DNA of 17,051 nucleotides from Pseudomonadota bacterium (GTDB lineage Bacteria > Pseudomonadota > Gammaproteobacteria > Xanthomonadales > Rhodanobacteraceae): assembly GCA_021798675.1 (NCBI GenBank), contig JAJZGE010000003.1, forward strand, positions 1 through 17,051, read 5' to 3'. Shown in pieces: positions 7,749 to 14,674 of the stretch. Positions within the stretch are counted from its first letter, which is position 1, and the number at the start of each line of letters is the position of its first letter. Made by a program: the position numbers and the translations under genes. The notes below the pieces were generated by a model. The model did no database searches, was not told the DNA's origin, and saw nothing but the letters and a program-made list of their open reading frames with translations.

Positions 7749-8379
7749 ATGCCGATACCAGCCCGTGTGAAGCCAGCCACTCGCGCAGCCCCTCCGGGCC
7801 ACGGAACCACCACGCCCGCATGCCCAGCGCCTCCGCCGCGTCGACGTTGCGCCGCGCGTCGTCGATGTAGACCGCCCGCCCCGGCTCGATCGCGTAGCGC
7901 TCGAACAGCCGCTGGTAAATGCGCGGATCCGGCTTGATCAGCCGTTCCTCGCCCGAAACCACGATGCCCTCGAACCAGTGCAGGAAACCGAACCTTTCGA
8001 TCTCCTTCGCGAGCGGGAAGGTTTCGTGCGACCAGTTGGTCAAGGCATACAGGCGTACGCCGCGACGCTTCAATTCGGCGAGCAGGTCGACGCTGCCCTG
8101 GATCGCGCCGCCCAGCATCTCCCGCCAGCCGTCGCGATAGGCTGCGATCAGCCCGGCATGCTGGGGAAACTGCGCACTGAGGCTGTCCACCGCCTCGCGC
8201 CACGGGCGGCCTGCATCCTGCTGTTCGTTCCATGCACCGGTGCAGACTCCGGCCAGGAAGCGCTCCATCGCCGCCTCGTCGTCGAACAGCCGGCGGTAGA
8301 GGTAGCGCGGATTCCAGTCGATCAGTACGCCGCCGAGGTCGAAGACCACGGTATCGATCGTGTCGTGCTTCGCACCCAT
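7747..8379 (-). CDS. HAD family phosphatase (subfamily IA, variant 3)
   Basis: This 210-residue haloacid dehalogenase-like hydrolase should act on a small phosphorylated metabolite in the cytoplasm. Motif I is FDLGGVLIDWNP (residues 13-24) with nucleophile D14. The usual second aspartate is glycine (G16), as in YihX-type sugar phosphatases. Motif II is LTNWS with T114, motif III is K149 in IKPDP, and motif IV is the YIDD pair D173/D174. A helical cap lies between motifs I and II. The ATG at 8379 has GGGTGA just upstream; the frame runs further to 8544 but through non-family sequence. The nearest characterised relative by motif is YihX (glucose-1-phosphate phosphatase), but the substrate here is not known. 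It is divergent from metG and convergent with the DUF2147 gene. Confidence 0.9.
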   Translation of the reverse strand: MGAKHDTIDTVVFDLGGVLIDWNPRYLYRRLFDDEAAMERFLAGVCTGAWNEQQDAGRPWREAVDSLSAQFPQHAGLIAAYRDGWREMLGGAIQGSVDLLAELKRRGVRLYALTNWSHETFPLAKEIERFGFLHWFEGIVVSGEERLIKPDPRIYQRLFERYAIEPGRAVYIDDARRNVDAAEALGMRAWWFRGPEGLREWLASHGLVSA

Positions 8380-8410
8380 CGTCACCCGCCGCTGCATCCA
8401 GACAGCGGTC

Positions 8411-8439
8411 AATGTAAACAATCGCGCCCGCGGCGTCAG
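8411..8439 (-). promoter_or_regulatory. Promoter for the HAD phosphatase gene
   Basis: On the minus strand CTGACG (8439-8434, four of six matches to TTGACA) and TACATT (8416-8411, four of six matches to TATAAT) are exactly 17 bases apart. The predicted leader is about 25 bases to the ATG at 8379. Confidence 0.55.
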
Positions 8440-8514
8440 CGGCTTCGCGCCAGCCGGCCGGCGAAGCTCCGGGCACGCTGCCGCCGTTCGCCGGAGTAGG
8501 CGGGCGAGTGCGCA

Positions 8515-8523
8515 TGCCATAAT
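8515..8523 (+). promoter_or_regulatory. Extended -10 box for metG
   Basis: TGC-CATAAT fits an extended -10 element (TGn followed by the hexamer) 29 bases before the metG ATG. The -35 region is poor, which agrees with an extended -10 promoter. Confidence 0.5.
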
Positions 8524-8552
8524 CGCCAGCCCATCCGCCTGCACGAGACGCC

Positions 8553-10643
8553 ATGAGCCGCCGCCTGCTCGTCACCAACGCCCTGCCCTACGCCAACGGC
8601 CCGCTGCACATGGGCCACCTGCTGGGCTACATCCAGGCCGACATCTGGGTGCGGGCGCAGCGAATGATGGGCAACCAGGTGGCCTATGTCTGCGCCGACG
8701 ACGCGCACGGCACGCCGATCATGCTGGCTGCCGAAAAGGCCGGACTGGCGCCCGAGGTGTACATCGAAGGCATCCGCCAGGGCCATGAGGCGGATTTCGC
8801 CGCCTTCGGCGTGGCCTTCGACCACTACCACTCCACGCACTCGGACGAGAACCGCGCGCTGGCGTCGCTGATCTACACCCGGCTGCGCGACGGTGGCTTC
8901 ATTGCCCGCCGCGACATCCAGCAGCTGTTCGATCTCGAAAAGCAGATGTTCCTGCCGGACCGCTATATCAAGGGCACCTGTCCGAAGTGCGGCACGCCGG
9001 ACCAGTACGGCGACAACTGCGAGAACTGCGGCGCCACCTACGCGCCCACCGACCTGATCAACCCGTATTCGGTGATGTCGGGCGCCACGCCGGTGCTGAA
9101 GGATTCGGAGCACTACTTTTTCGAGCTGGGCAAGTTCGAGGCGCTGCTGCGCGACTGGTTCGCCGGCAGATATTCCCATGGCAAGCCGGTGGCGAACGCA
9201 GGCGTGGCGGCCAAGCTGCGCGAGTGGCTGGACGGCGGCCTGAAGGACTGGGACATCTCGCGCGACGCGCCCTACTTCGGCTTCCCCATCCCCGACGCGC
9301 CGGGCAAGTTCTTCTACGTGTGGCTGGACGCGCCAGTGGGCTACCTCGCCAGCTTCAAGGCGCTGTGCGACCGCACCGGCCTGACGTTCGGCGACTACCT
9401 CGATGCCGACAGCAGCGCCGAGATGCACCACTTCATCGGCAAGGACATCATCAACTTCCACGGCCTGTTCTGGCCGGCGATGCTGCATGGCGCCGGCTTC
9501 CGCACGCCCACCGCGCTGCACGTCAACGGCTACCTGACGGTGAACGGCGCGAAGATGTCCAAGTCGCGCGGCACCTTCATCCAGGCGCGCACCTACCTCG
9601 ACAGCGGCCTGAATCCCGAGTACCTGCGCTACTACTTCGCCAGCCTGCTCAACGACACGCCGGTGGACGTGGACCTCGATCTCAAGGCCTTCGAGGAGCG
9701 CGTCAACTCGCACCTGGTCGGCAAGTGGGTGAACATCGCCAGCCGCACTGCGGGCTTCGTGCACAAGCTTTTCAATGGCAAGCTGGCAGACAGATTCGAT
9801 GAACAGGGCGACAAACTGTGGGGCCACCTGCTCAGCTACCACAAAAATACGCCCTACCGATACGAAGATGGCTCCTTCTCGGAACTGACCCGTACCTTTG
9901 TCGAGATGGCTGACTTGATCAACGCCTACATCGCGGAAAAAGCGCCATGGGTCATGGCCAAAGATGAAGGCCAATACGAACAACTACATCGGGTCTGCAC
10001 ATTTGCGCTAAGCGCCTTCCGACTGCTTGCCGGCATGCTCAAGCCCATCGTACCCGCCACCGTGACCGCGGCAGAACGATTCCTCGCCGCGCCGATCACC
10101 GGTTTCGACGACGCTACTCGCAAACTGCACGGCCATACCATCAATGCCTTCGAGCCGCTGCTCGCGCGCCTCGACTCCAAGCTGGTCGAAGCGATGGTCG
10201 AGGCCTCCAAGGAATCGTTGGGCGCGCCAGCGCCTTCCGCCGAACCTGCCAAGAAGAAATCCGTGAACGACACCGCCAAGCCTGCCGCACCTGCATCCAC
10301 CGACGCGCCCGCCACCGTCGGCATCGACGACTTCGCCAGGCTCGACCTGCGCGTGGGCAAGGTACTGGCCTGCGAATTCGTGGAAGGCTCGGACAAGCTG
10401 CTGCGCTTCGAGCTGGATGCCGGCGTGCTGGGCACTCGGCAGATCTTCTCCGGCATACGCGCCGCCTATGGCGAGCCGGAGAAGCTGGTCGGCCGCAACG
10501 TGGTGTTCATCGCCAACCTCGCGCCACGCAAGATGCGCTTCGGCCTGTCCGAGGGCATGATCCTCTCCGCCGGCGACGGCGGCAGCGACCTGTTCCTGCT
10601 CGACGCCGACCAGGGCGCCAAGCCTGGCGCCACAGTGCGCTGA
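8553..10643 (+). CDS. metG: Methionine--tRNA ligase
   Basis: MetG charges initiator and elongator tRNA-Met with methionine. The 696-residue protein is full length. The HIGH-type motif is HMGH at residues 19-22. The zinc knuckle has C143, C146, C156 and C159 (CPKC and CENC), and KMSKS lies at 334-338. A helical anticodon-binding domain covers about 390-545. After an Ala/Pro/Lys-rich linker (about 550-590) comes a C-terminal OB-fold tRNA-binding and dimerisation domain starting DFARLDLRVGKV, as in E. coli MetG. The ATG at 8553 begins the first strand immediately. Codon use shifts between about 9765 and 10140, where AAA, GAA and CAA codons become common; the reading frame and family motifs stay intact. 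A dispersed repeat and rnfB follow. Confidence 0.98.
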   Translation: MSRRLLVTNALPYANGPLHMGHLLGYIQADIWVRAQRMMGNQVAYVCADDAHGTPIMLAAEKAGLAPEVYIEGIRQGHEADFAAFGVAFDHYHSTHSDENRALASLIYTRLRDGGFIARRDIQQLFDLEKQMFLPDRYIKGTCPKCGTPDQYGDNCENCGATYAPTDLINPYSVMSGATPVLKDSEHYFFELGKFEALLRDWFAGRYSHGKPVANAGVAAKLREWLDGGLKDWDISRDAPYFGFPIPDAPGKFFYVWLDAPVGYLASFKALCDRTGLTFGDYLDADSSAEMHHFIGKDIINFHGLFWPAMLHGAGFRTPTALHVNGYLTVNGAKMSKSRGTFIQARTYLDSGLNPEYLRYYFASLLNDTPVDVDLDLKAFEERVNSHLVGKWVNIASRTAGFVHKLFNGKLADRFDEQGDKLWGHLLSYHKNTPYRYEDGSFSELTRTFVEMADLINAYIAEKAPWVMAKDEGQYEQLHRVCTFALSAFRLLAGMLKPIVPATVTAAERFLAAPITGFDDATRKLHGHTINAFEPLLARLDSKLVEAMVEASKESLGAPAPSAEPAKKKSVNDTAKPAAPASTDAPATVGIDDFARLDLRVGKVLACEFVEGSDKLLRFELDAGVLGTRQIFSGIRAAYGEPEKLVGRNVVFIANLAPRKMRFGLSEGMILSAGDGGSDLFLLDADQGAKPGATVR

Positions 10644-10650
10644 GCCCGGC

Positions 10651-10688
10651 TCGATCTCCCCACCGGGGAGAGGGCTAGGGTGAGGGGA
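10651..10688. repeat. REP-like dispersed repeat between metG and rnfB
   Basis: TCTCCCC-ACC-GGGGAGA (10655-10671) is a perfect 7-bp hairpin, followed by GGGCTAGGGTGAGGGG. This arrangement, which reads as SPLPGGE on the minus strand, is a widely scattered intergenic repeat in proteobacteria. It fills most of the 55 bases between metG and rnfB. Its GAGGGG (10682-10687) is the only ribosome binding site candidate for rnfB. Confidence 0.7.
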
Positions 10689-10698
10689 CACACTCGCC

Positions 10699-11304
10699 GT
10701 GACACAGCAACTCGCCGATCGTATCGACGCCCTGTTGCCGCAAACGCAATGCGAGCAATGCGGTTACCACGGCTGCCGGCCCTACGCGGAAGCGATCGCG
10801 CGCGGCGAAGCGGCGATCAACCAGTGCCCGCCCGGCGGCGCAGCCGGCATCGCCAAGCTGGCGGCACTGCTGGATCGCCCGATCCTGCCACTAGCCCCGG
10901 AACACGGCGTCGAAAAGCCGCGCATGCTGGCACGGGTGGTCGAGGACGAATGCATCGGCTGCACCAAGTGCATCCAGGCCTGCCCGGTGGACGCCATCGT
11001 GGGCGCGGCCAAGCTAATGCACACCGTGCTCGCCGACGACTGCACCGGCTGCGAACTGTGCGTGCCGGCCTGCCCGGTCGATTGCATCGTGCTGGAGCCG
11101 ATGCCGGCCGAGCAGCTGGACCAGGCGCATGCCAACGCGGCGCGCGAGCATTTCCGCCGGCGCGAGGCACGGCTGGCGCGCGAAGCCGCCGAGCGCGAGG
11201 CGGAGCTGGCTGCGCGCAAGACGGCGGTGGACGCCGCCGCCGCGGCCAACCCGGTACTGGCCGCACTGGCGCGCGCGCGCGCGAAACAGGACAAGAGACC
11301 ATGA
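10699..11304 (+). CDS. rnfB: Stand-alone RnfB-like iron-sulfur protein
   Basis: This 201-residue protein resembles the B subunit of the Rnf (Rsx) electron-transport complex. The N-terminal 4Fe-4S module has C18, C21, C26 and C43. Two ferredoxin clusters follow, with C85, C88, C91 and C95, then C115, C118, C121 and C125. The C-terminus (about 135-201) is an Ala/Glu/Arg-rich helix. The membrane helix that starts classical RnfB is missing, so this form should be soluble. No other rnf genes are next to it. The start is a GTG at 10699; no ATG fits, and GAGGGG in the preceding repeat is 11 bases away. Its stop overlaps the ATG of nth by 4 bases. It probably carries electrons for an unidentified redox partner. 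Confidence 0.9.
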   Translation: MTQQLADRIDALLPQTQCEQCGYHGCRPYAEAIARGEAAINQCPPGGAAGIAKLAALLDRPILPLAPEHGVEKPRMLARVVEDECIGCTKCIQACPVDAIVGAAKLMHTVLADDCTGCELCVPACPVDCIVLEPMPAEQLDQAHANAAREHFRRREARLAREAAEREAELAARKTAVDAAAAANPVLAALARARAKQDKRP

Positions 11305-11939
11305 AACGCGCCGACGTCGTCGAGCTGTTCACCCGCCTGCGTGAGCTGAACCCGCAGCCCACCACCGAACTCGCCTACACCACGCCGTTCGAGCTGCTGG
11401 TGGCCGTGGTGCTGTCCGCCCAGGCCACCGACGTGGGCGTGAACAAGGCCACGCGCAAGCTCTACCCGGTGGCGAACACGCCGCAGGCGATCCTCGCGCT
11501 GGGCGAGGAAGGGCTGAAGAAGTACATCAGCACGATCGGCCTGTTCAACGCCAAGGCGAAGAACGTGATCGCGCTTTGCAGCCTGCTGGTCGAACAGCAC
11601 GGCGGCGAGGTGCCGCGCACGCGGGCGGCGCTGGAGGCGCTGCCCGGCGTGGGCCGCAAGACCGCCAACGTGGTGCTGAACACCGCGTTCGGCGAGCCCA
11701 CCATCGCAGTGGATACGCACATCTTCCGCGTGGCCAACCGCACCGGCCTCGCCCCCGGCAAGGACGTGCGCGCGGTGGAGGACAAGCTGGAAAAGGTGGT
11801 GCCCGCCGAGTTCAAGCAGGACGCCCACCACTGGCTGATCCTGCACGGTCGCTACGTGTGCAAGGCGCGCAAGCCGGATTGTCCGAATTGCGTGATCCGC
11901 GACCTCTGCCGTTACAGGGACAAGACGCCGGCATCGTGA
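11301..11939 (+). CDS. nth: Endonuclease III
   Basis: Nth is a DNA glycosylase and AP lyase that removes oxidised pyrimidines. The 212-residue product has the helix-hairpin-helix LPGVGRKTA (114-122) with catalytic lysine K120 and aspartate D138, at the same numbering as in E. coli. The 4Fe-4S loop C187-x6-C194-x2-C197-x5-C203 is complete. The ATG at 11301 overlaps the rnfB stop (ATGA), with AAGAG just upstream, so the two are translationally coupled. In E. coli nth closes the rsx (rnf) operon, and here only rnfB remains beside it. Transcription ends at the hairpin 12015-12042. Confidence 0.97.
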   Translation: MKRADVVELFTRLRELNPQPTTELAYTTPFELLVAVVLSAQATDVGVNKATRKLYPVANTPQAILALGEEGLKKYISTIGLFNAKAKNVIALCSLLVEQHGGEVPRTRAALEALPGVGRKTANVVLNTAFGEPTIAVDTHIFRVANRTGLAPGKDVRAVEDKLEKVVPAEFKQDAHHWLILHGRYVCKARKPDCPNCVIRDLCRYRDKTPAS

Positions 11940-12014
11940 ACCAGCGGCCGGCAGCCACGGCGCGAGCGACCTGAGCGGCCGCCGGCTCTCACGCCTGCGC
12001 GGCTGCGCAAAAGC

Positions 12015-12042
12015 AAACGGCGGGCATCATGCCCGCCGTTTT
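12015..12042 (+). terminator. Intrinsic terminator of rnfB-nth
   Basis: A 12-bp perfect stem (arms 12015-12026 and 12030-12041; AAACGGCGGGCA with TGCCCGCCGTTT) has a 3-base loop and ends in TTTT. It lies 75 bases after the nth stop and could also act on the convergent porin transcript. Confidence 0.85.
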
Positions 12043-12105
12043 CCGTCCCTGGGTCGAACTCCCTTACGATAGACGTTTCCACACCGCCTGACGCCGCCGG
12101 GCACC

Positions 12106-12122
12106 TGCCCCTTCCCGGGGCA
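12106..12122 (-). terminator. Possible hairpin terminator of the porin gene
   Basis: TGCCCC and GGGGCA (12106-12111 and 12117-12122) pair around a 5-base loop, 35 bases after the porin stop. No T-run follows on the minus strand, so the main stop for porin transcripts may instead be the stronger hairpin at 12015-12042. Confidence 0.3.
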
Positions 12123-12156
12123 TCGCTTGATCCCGCGCTTGCGGCGGCCGTCCTGC

Positions 12157-13479
12157 TTAGAACTTGTAGTCGATCATTACGCGGTTGTAGGTGAACGAAC
12201 CGTTGCCCGGGTTCAGGCCGTTCGCGCCGCCGCTCGAGCGCTCCCAGCGGTTGCGCAGCGACAGGCCCTTGAGCACGCCGTCCAGGCTGTAGGTCAGGTC
12301 CACGTAGACGTCGTGGCTGCTGCCGCGAAGCACGGTGGTGTACTTGGCGTAGGCCACCATCACGTTCAACTTGTCGTTGAACAGGTTGTAGGTCAGCTTG
12401 GTCTTCCATGCATGGCCAGGGCCCTGCTCCACCATGCCGCGGATCATCGAGGTGGTGTACAGCGGGTCGGTGGCGTAGGCATCGGTGTAGGGCGAAATGA
12501 TCGCGCCGTCGCCGACCGCGCCCGACTGCTGGCTGATCTTGTTGTAGGCCACTTCGAACTTGCCGTGCGGGATGTTGACGCCGACGTCGGTGCCCCACGC
12601 GCGGCTCTTCACCCGGTTGCCCGGCATGCCGAGCAGCTTCACGCTGTTCTGCACCAGGTACGAGCTCGAACCCGCGCTTTCATCCAGGTACTGGCCGGAG
12701 ATGAAGGGATCGAAGCCGGTGCCGGTCTTGAAGGTATAGGTGCCGTCGACGTAACCCATGCGGGCGAAGTCGATGAAGTCGTAGTACCACGCCTGGCCCT
12801 TGAAGCCGCCGTTACCGTACAGGGCACCGGCCGCCCAGGTGCCGCGGGCCGAACGAGCGCTGCTCGGCAGGCCGCCGATGCCGCCGTAGGACGAGTCGCC
12901 GGCGTAGGTGGCCGGATAGTAGAGGTTGTCGAAGTGGAAGGAGTCCGAGGTGCGGCTCTTCCAGCCGAAGCTGCGCACGCCGACGAGGTCCCAGCCCTTG
13001 GCCGGCTTGAAGTCGACCAAGGCCGCCTGGTACGCGGCAGGCATCACGCGCGAGTCGCTCGAGCCCATCCAGGGCGTGTTGAGGTACTGCTGACCGACGC
13101 GCACCAGCGTATTGCTGGCCTTGTACTGCACGTAGGCCTGGCTCAGCGCGCTGACCGAATTGTTCGGCCCCATCAGGGTGGTGTCGATCTTGGCGGGGTT
13201 GGAATCCTGCGTGCCGAACGCATTGGCGCTGACCAGCGAGGCGCCCAGGCTGAACCCGCCGCCGAAGTCGCCGGTCTGCGCGTTCAGCAGCAGCGCGCCG
13301 GACAGGGCGTGCGCATCCGGCACCGAGGCCGTCGAGTACATGCGGTCGAAGTTGTAGAGACGCAGCTCACCGTCGACGTGGCCCTGGGTGAAGATGTTGC
13401 CGGACGTGTCAGCATGAGCGCTGAAGCTGGCGTAGCCGAGCGCAAGGCCCACGGCAGCGACGATCAAGGTATTACGCAT
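12157..13479 (-). CDS. OprD-family outer membrane porin
   Basis: This 440-residue protein has a signal peptide (MRNTLIVAAVG..., probable cleavage after SAHA at residue 23) and ends in an aromatic C-terminal residue (MIDYKF), the signal for beta-barrel assembly. The mature part alternates polar and hydrophobic residues, as barrel strands do. It carries OprD-type segments: GELRLYNFDR near the N-terminus, a FGGGFSLGAS strand, QAYVQYKASNTLVRVGQQYLNTPW, SDSRVMPAAYQA, and a C-terminal NRWERSSG strand. OprD porins pass amino acids, sugars or aromatic acids; the substrate here is not readable. A PhoB-box-like tandem repeat (13614-13631) lies 135 bases upstream, suggesting phosphate-starvation control. 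The ATG at 13479 has GGAG ten bases upstream. The gene stands alone. Confidence 0.88.
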   Translation of the reverse strand: MRNTLIVAAVGLALGYASFSAHADTSGNIFTQGHVDGELRLYNFDRMYSTASVPDAHALSGALLLNAQTGDFGGGFSLGASLVSANAFGTQDSNPAKIDTTLMGPNNSVSALSQAYVQYKASNTLVRVGQQYLNTPWMGSSDSRVMPAAYQAALVDFKPAKGWDLVGVRSFGWKSRTSDSFHFDNLYYPATYAGDSSYGGIGGLPSSARSARGTWAAGALYGNGGFKGQAWYYDFIDFARMGYVDGTYTFKTGTGFDPFISGQYLDESAGSSSYLVQNSVKLLGMPGNRVKSRAWGTDVGVNIPHGKFEVAYNKISQQSGAVGDGAIISPYTDAYATDPLYTTSMIRGMVEQGPGHAWKTKLTYNLFNDKLNVMVAYAKYTTVLRGSSHDVYVDLTYSLDGVLKGLSLRNRWERSSGGANGLNPGNGSFTYNRVMIDYKF

Positions 13480-13550
13480 GAGGCTGTGCTCCGCAATCGA
13501 GGGTTTGGACTAGCCGGTGCCTACAGCGGATTCGCCGCATGCCCCGGATT

Positions 13551-13568
13551 GTTGGAAAATCGTTGGAA
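13551..13568. repeat. Short tandem repeat with 11-base period in the porin leader
   Basis: GTTGGAA occurs at 13551-13557 and 13562-13568, separated by 4 bases (TTCCAAC-4-TTCCAAC on the minus strand). This 7+4 layout is how OmpR/PhoB-type response regulators bind, but the half-site differs from the Pho box. Confidence 0.45.
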
Positions 13569-13591
13569 TACGGTAAGGATGAGCGTCGCTT

Positions 13592-13631
13592 GTTACAGTC
13601 GCGCACCAATTTCGTGACAGAAAAGTGACAC
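13592..13631 (-). promoter_or_regulatory. Pho box (PhoB operator) upstream of the porin gene
   Basis: On the minus strand GTGTCAC (13631-13625), TTTT, CTGTCAC (13620-13614) match the PhoB operator of two CTGTCAT-like 7-mers four bases apart. A third half-site, CTGTAAC (13598-13592), is in phase, exactly 22 bases further on. A weak -10 (CATCCT, 13581-13576) lies 10 bases past the third half-site, the spacing expected when the Pho box replaces the -35. Confidence 0.7.
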
Positions 13632-13872
13632 CCTCCGGACAGGACACTCCGGACGCGCCTCCCACCCGGCACCGGCCCCATACCCCGTGCGGCCGCGGCG
13701 GGCCTGATTGCGCGCAAGCAGGACGGGGCATGCGGGGAAAGCGCCCCAGTATCCGGTGCCGGGGAATGCGGAGCCGGCACCCCACCCGAACCCGGCGATG
13801 GACGCGCGAACCCGGGCAGGCAGGCTCGACGCTGCCGCTCGCCCGCGCGAACTGCAAAAGCGATTCAAACGC

Positions 13873-13878
13873 TATCAT
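13873..13878 (+). promoter_or_regulatory. -10 box for rnt
   Basis: TATCAT ends 6 bases before the GTG at 13885, placing the transcription start at or next to the start codon. The -35 region is not recognisable. Confidence 0.45.
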
Positions 13879-13884
13879 GGGCGG

Positions 13885-14532
13885 GTGCCCCCTTCCTCAC
13901 TCTCTTCCTCAACCCTGCTTTCCCAGCGGTTCCGCGGCTTCCTGCCGGTAATCGTGGACGTCGAGACCGGCGGCTTCGATGCCGAGCACGACGCGCTGCT
14001 GGAGATCGCCGCGATCACCGTCGGCATGGACGCGGATGGCTTCCTGTACTCGCAGGCCACGGCGCACGCGCACGTGGAGCCCTTCCCCGGCGCACGCATC
14101 GACCCGCGCGCACTGGAGATCACCGGCATCGACCCGGACAGCCCGCTGCGCGGCGCCCTTGACGAGCGTGCCGCGCTGGAACACATCTTCCATGGGGTGC
14201 GCGCTGCCGTGCGCGAAAGCGGCTGCCAGCGAGCGATCCTGGTCGGCCACAACGCCGCGTTCGACCTGGGTTTTCTCAATGCCGCGGTTCGTCGCACCGG
14301 ACACAAGCGCAACCCGTTCCATCCCTTCAGCTGCTTCGACACGGCCACGCTCGGCGGCCTCGCCTACGGCCAGACGGTGCTGAGCAAGGCGGTGCTGGCC
14401 GCCGGCCATGATTTCGACGCCCAGCAGGCGCATTCGGCGGTATACGATGCGGAACGGACCGCCCAGCTGTTCTGCGGCATCGTCAATCGCTGGCGTTCGC
14501 TGGAAGGCCTCGAGCGTCGAAATGGCGACTGA
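13885..14532 (+). CDS. rnt: Ribonuclease T
   Basis: RNase T is a DEDDh-family 3'-5' exoribonuclease that trims tRNA and other stable RNA 3' ends. The 215-residue product equals the E. coli length. It holds all catalytic residues: D25 and E27 in DVET, D127 in GHNAAFD, and H183 and D188 in HSAVYDAER. Strong family blocks include RFRGFLPV (15-22), [19 protein letters not shown] and QTVLSKA. The start is a GTG at 13885. No in-frame ATG lies near it, and the frame further upstream (ATG at 13708) reads through GC-rich non-family sequence. No Shine-Dalgarno at proper spacing is seen, and the -10 box is so close that the mRNA may be leaderless. pstS with its own Pho box follows on the same strand. 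Confidence 0.94.
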   Translation: MPPSSLSSSTLLSQRFRGFLPVIVDVETGGFDAEHDALLEIAAITVGMDADGFLYSQATAHAHVEPFPGARIDPRALEITGIDPDSPLRGALDERAALEHIFHGVRAAVRESGCQRAILVGHNAAFDLGFLNAAVRRTGHKRNPFHPFSCFDTATLGGLAYGQTVLSKAVLAAGHDFDAQQAHSAVYDAERTAQLFCGIVNRWRSLEGLERRNGD

Positions 14533-14589
14533 TCCGCACGCCCTGGCGTTTCCACAGGCGGGAAGCACCCGCAAACAGACCTGTCCGGC

Positions 14590-14623
14590 CTGAAACGAAG
14601 CTGTCACATCCGACTGGAAGAAT
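14590..14623 (+). promoter_or_regulatory. Pho box and -10 of pstS
   Basis: CTGAAAC-GAAG-CTGTCAC (14590-14607), followed by AT, matches the PhoB consensus; the second half-site is exact. AAGAAT (14618-14623) lies 10 bases further on, the usual distance between a Pho box and its -10 box. The predicted leader is about 45 bases. Confidence 0.75.
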
Positions 14624-14674
14624 GCCCTCGGCTTATCGAGCCGTCACCTCTTCGAACCCAACGGGAATCTAGAC

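Larger units (their letters stand above)
13480..13884. other. Intergenic region between divergent porin and rnt genes
   Basis: These 405 bases hold no convincing gene. The porin-proximal half (to about 13635) is less GC-rich and contains the Pho box, a GTTGGAA tandem repeat (13551-13568) and the porin leader. The other half (13636-13860) is very GC-rich, with open frames that read as proline- and arginine-rich shadows. It ends in the rnt -10 box at 13873. Confidence 0.6.

Noticed and set aside
8436..9983. 515-codon minus-strand frame antisense to metG
   Set aside because: It overlaps unambiguous MetG catalytic motifs; its valine- and histidine-rich composition is typical of an antisense shadow.
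12127..13617. 496-codon plus-strand frame antisense to the porin
   Set aside because: The minus-strand frame has a signal peptide, barrel strands and a C-terminal aromatic residue; the plus frame has none of these and is compositionally biased.
13633..13655. Direct repeat CTCCGGAC (twice, 15 bases apart) beside the Pho box
   Set aside because: Short GC-rich repeats like this are expected by chance here, and no regulator layout is matched.
13625..13870. Overlapping open frames on both strands in the porin-rnt gap
   Set aside because: They are proline- and arginine-rich, lack ribosome binding sites and match no family; high GC content alone explains them.
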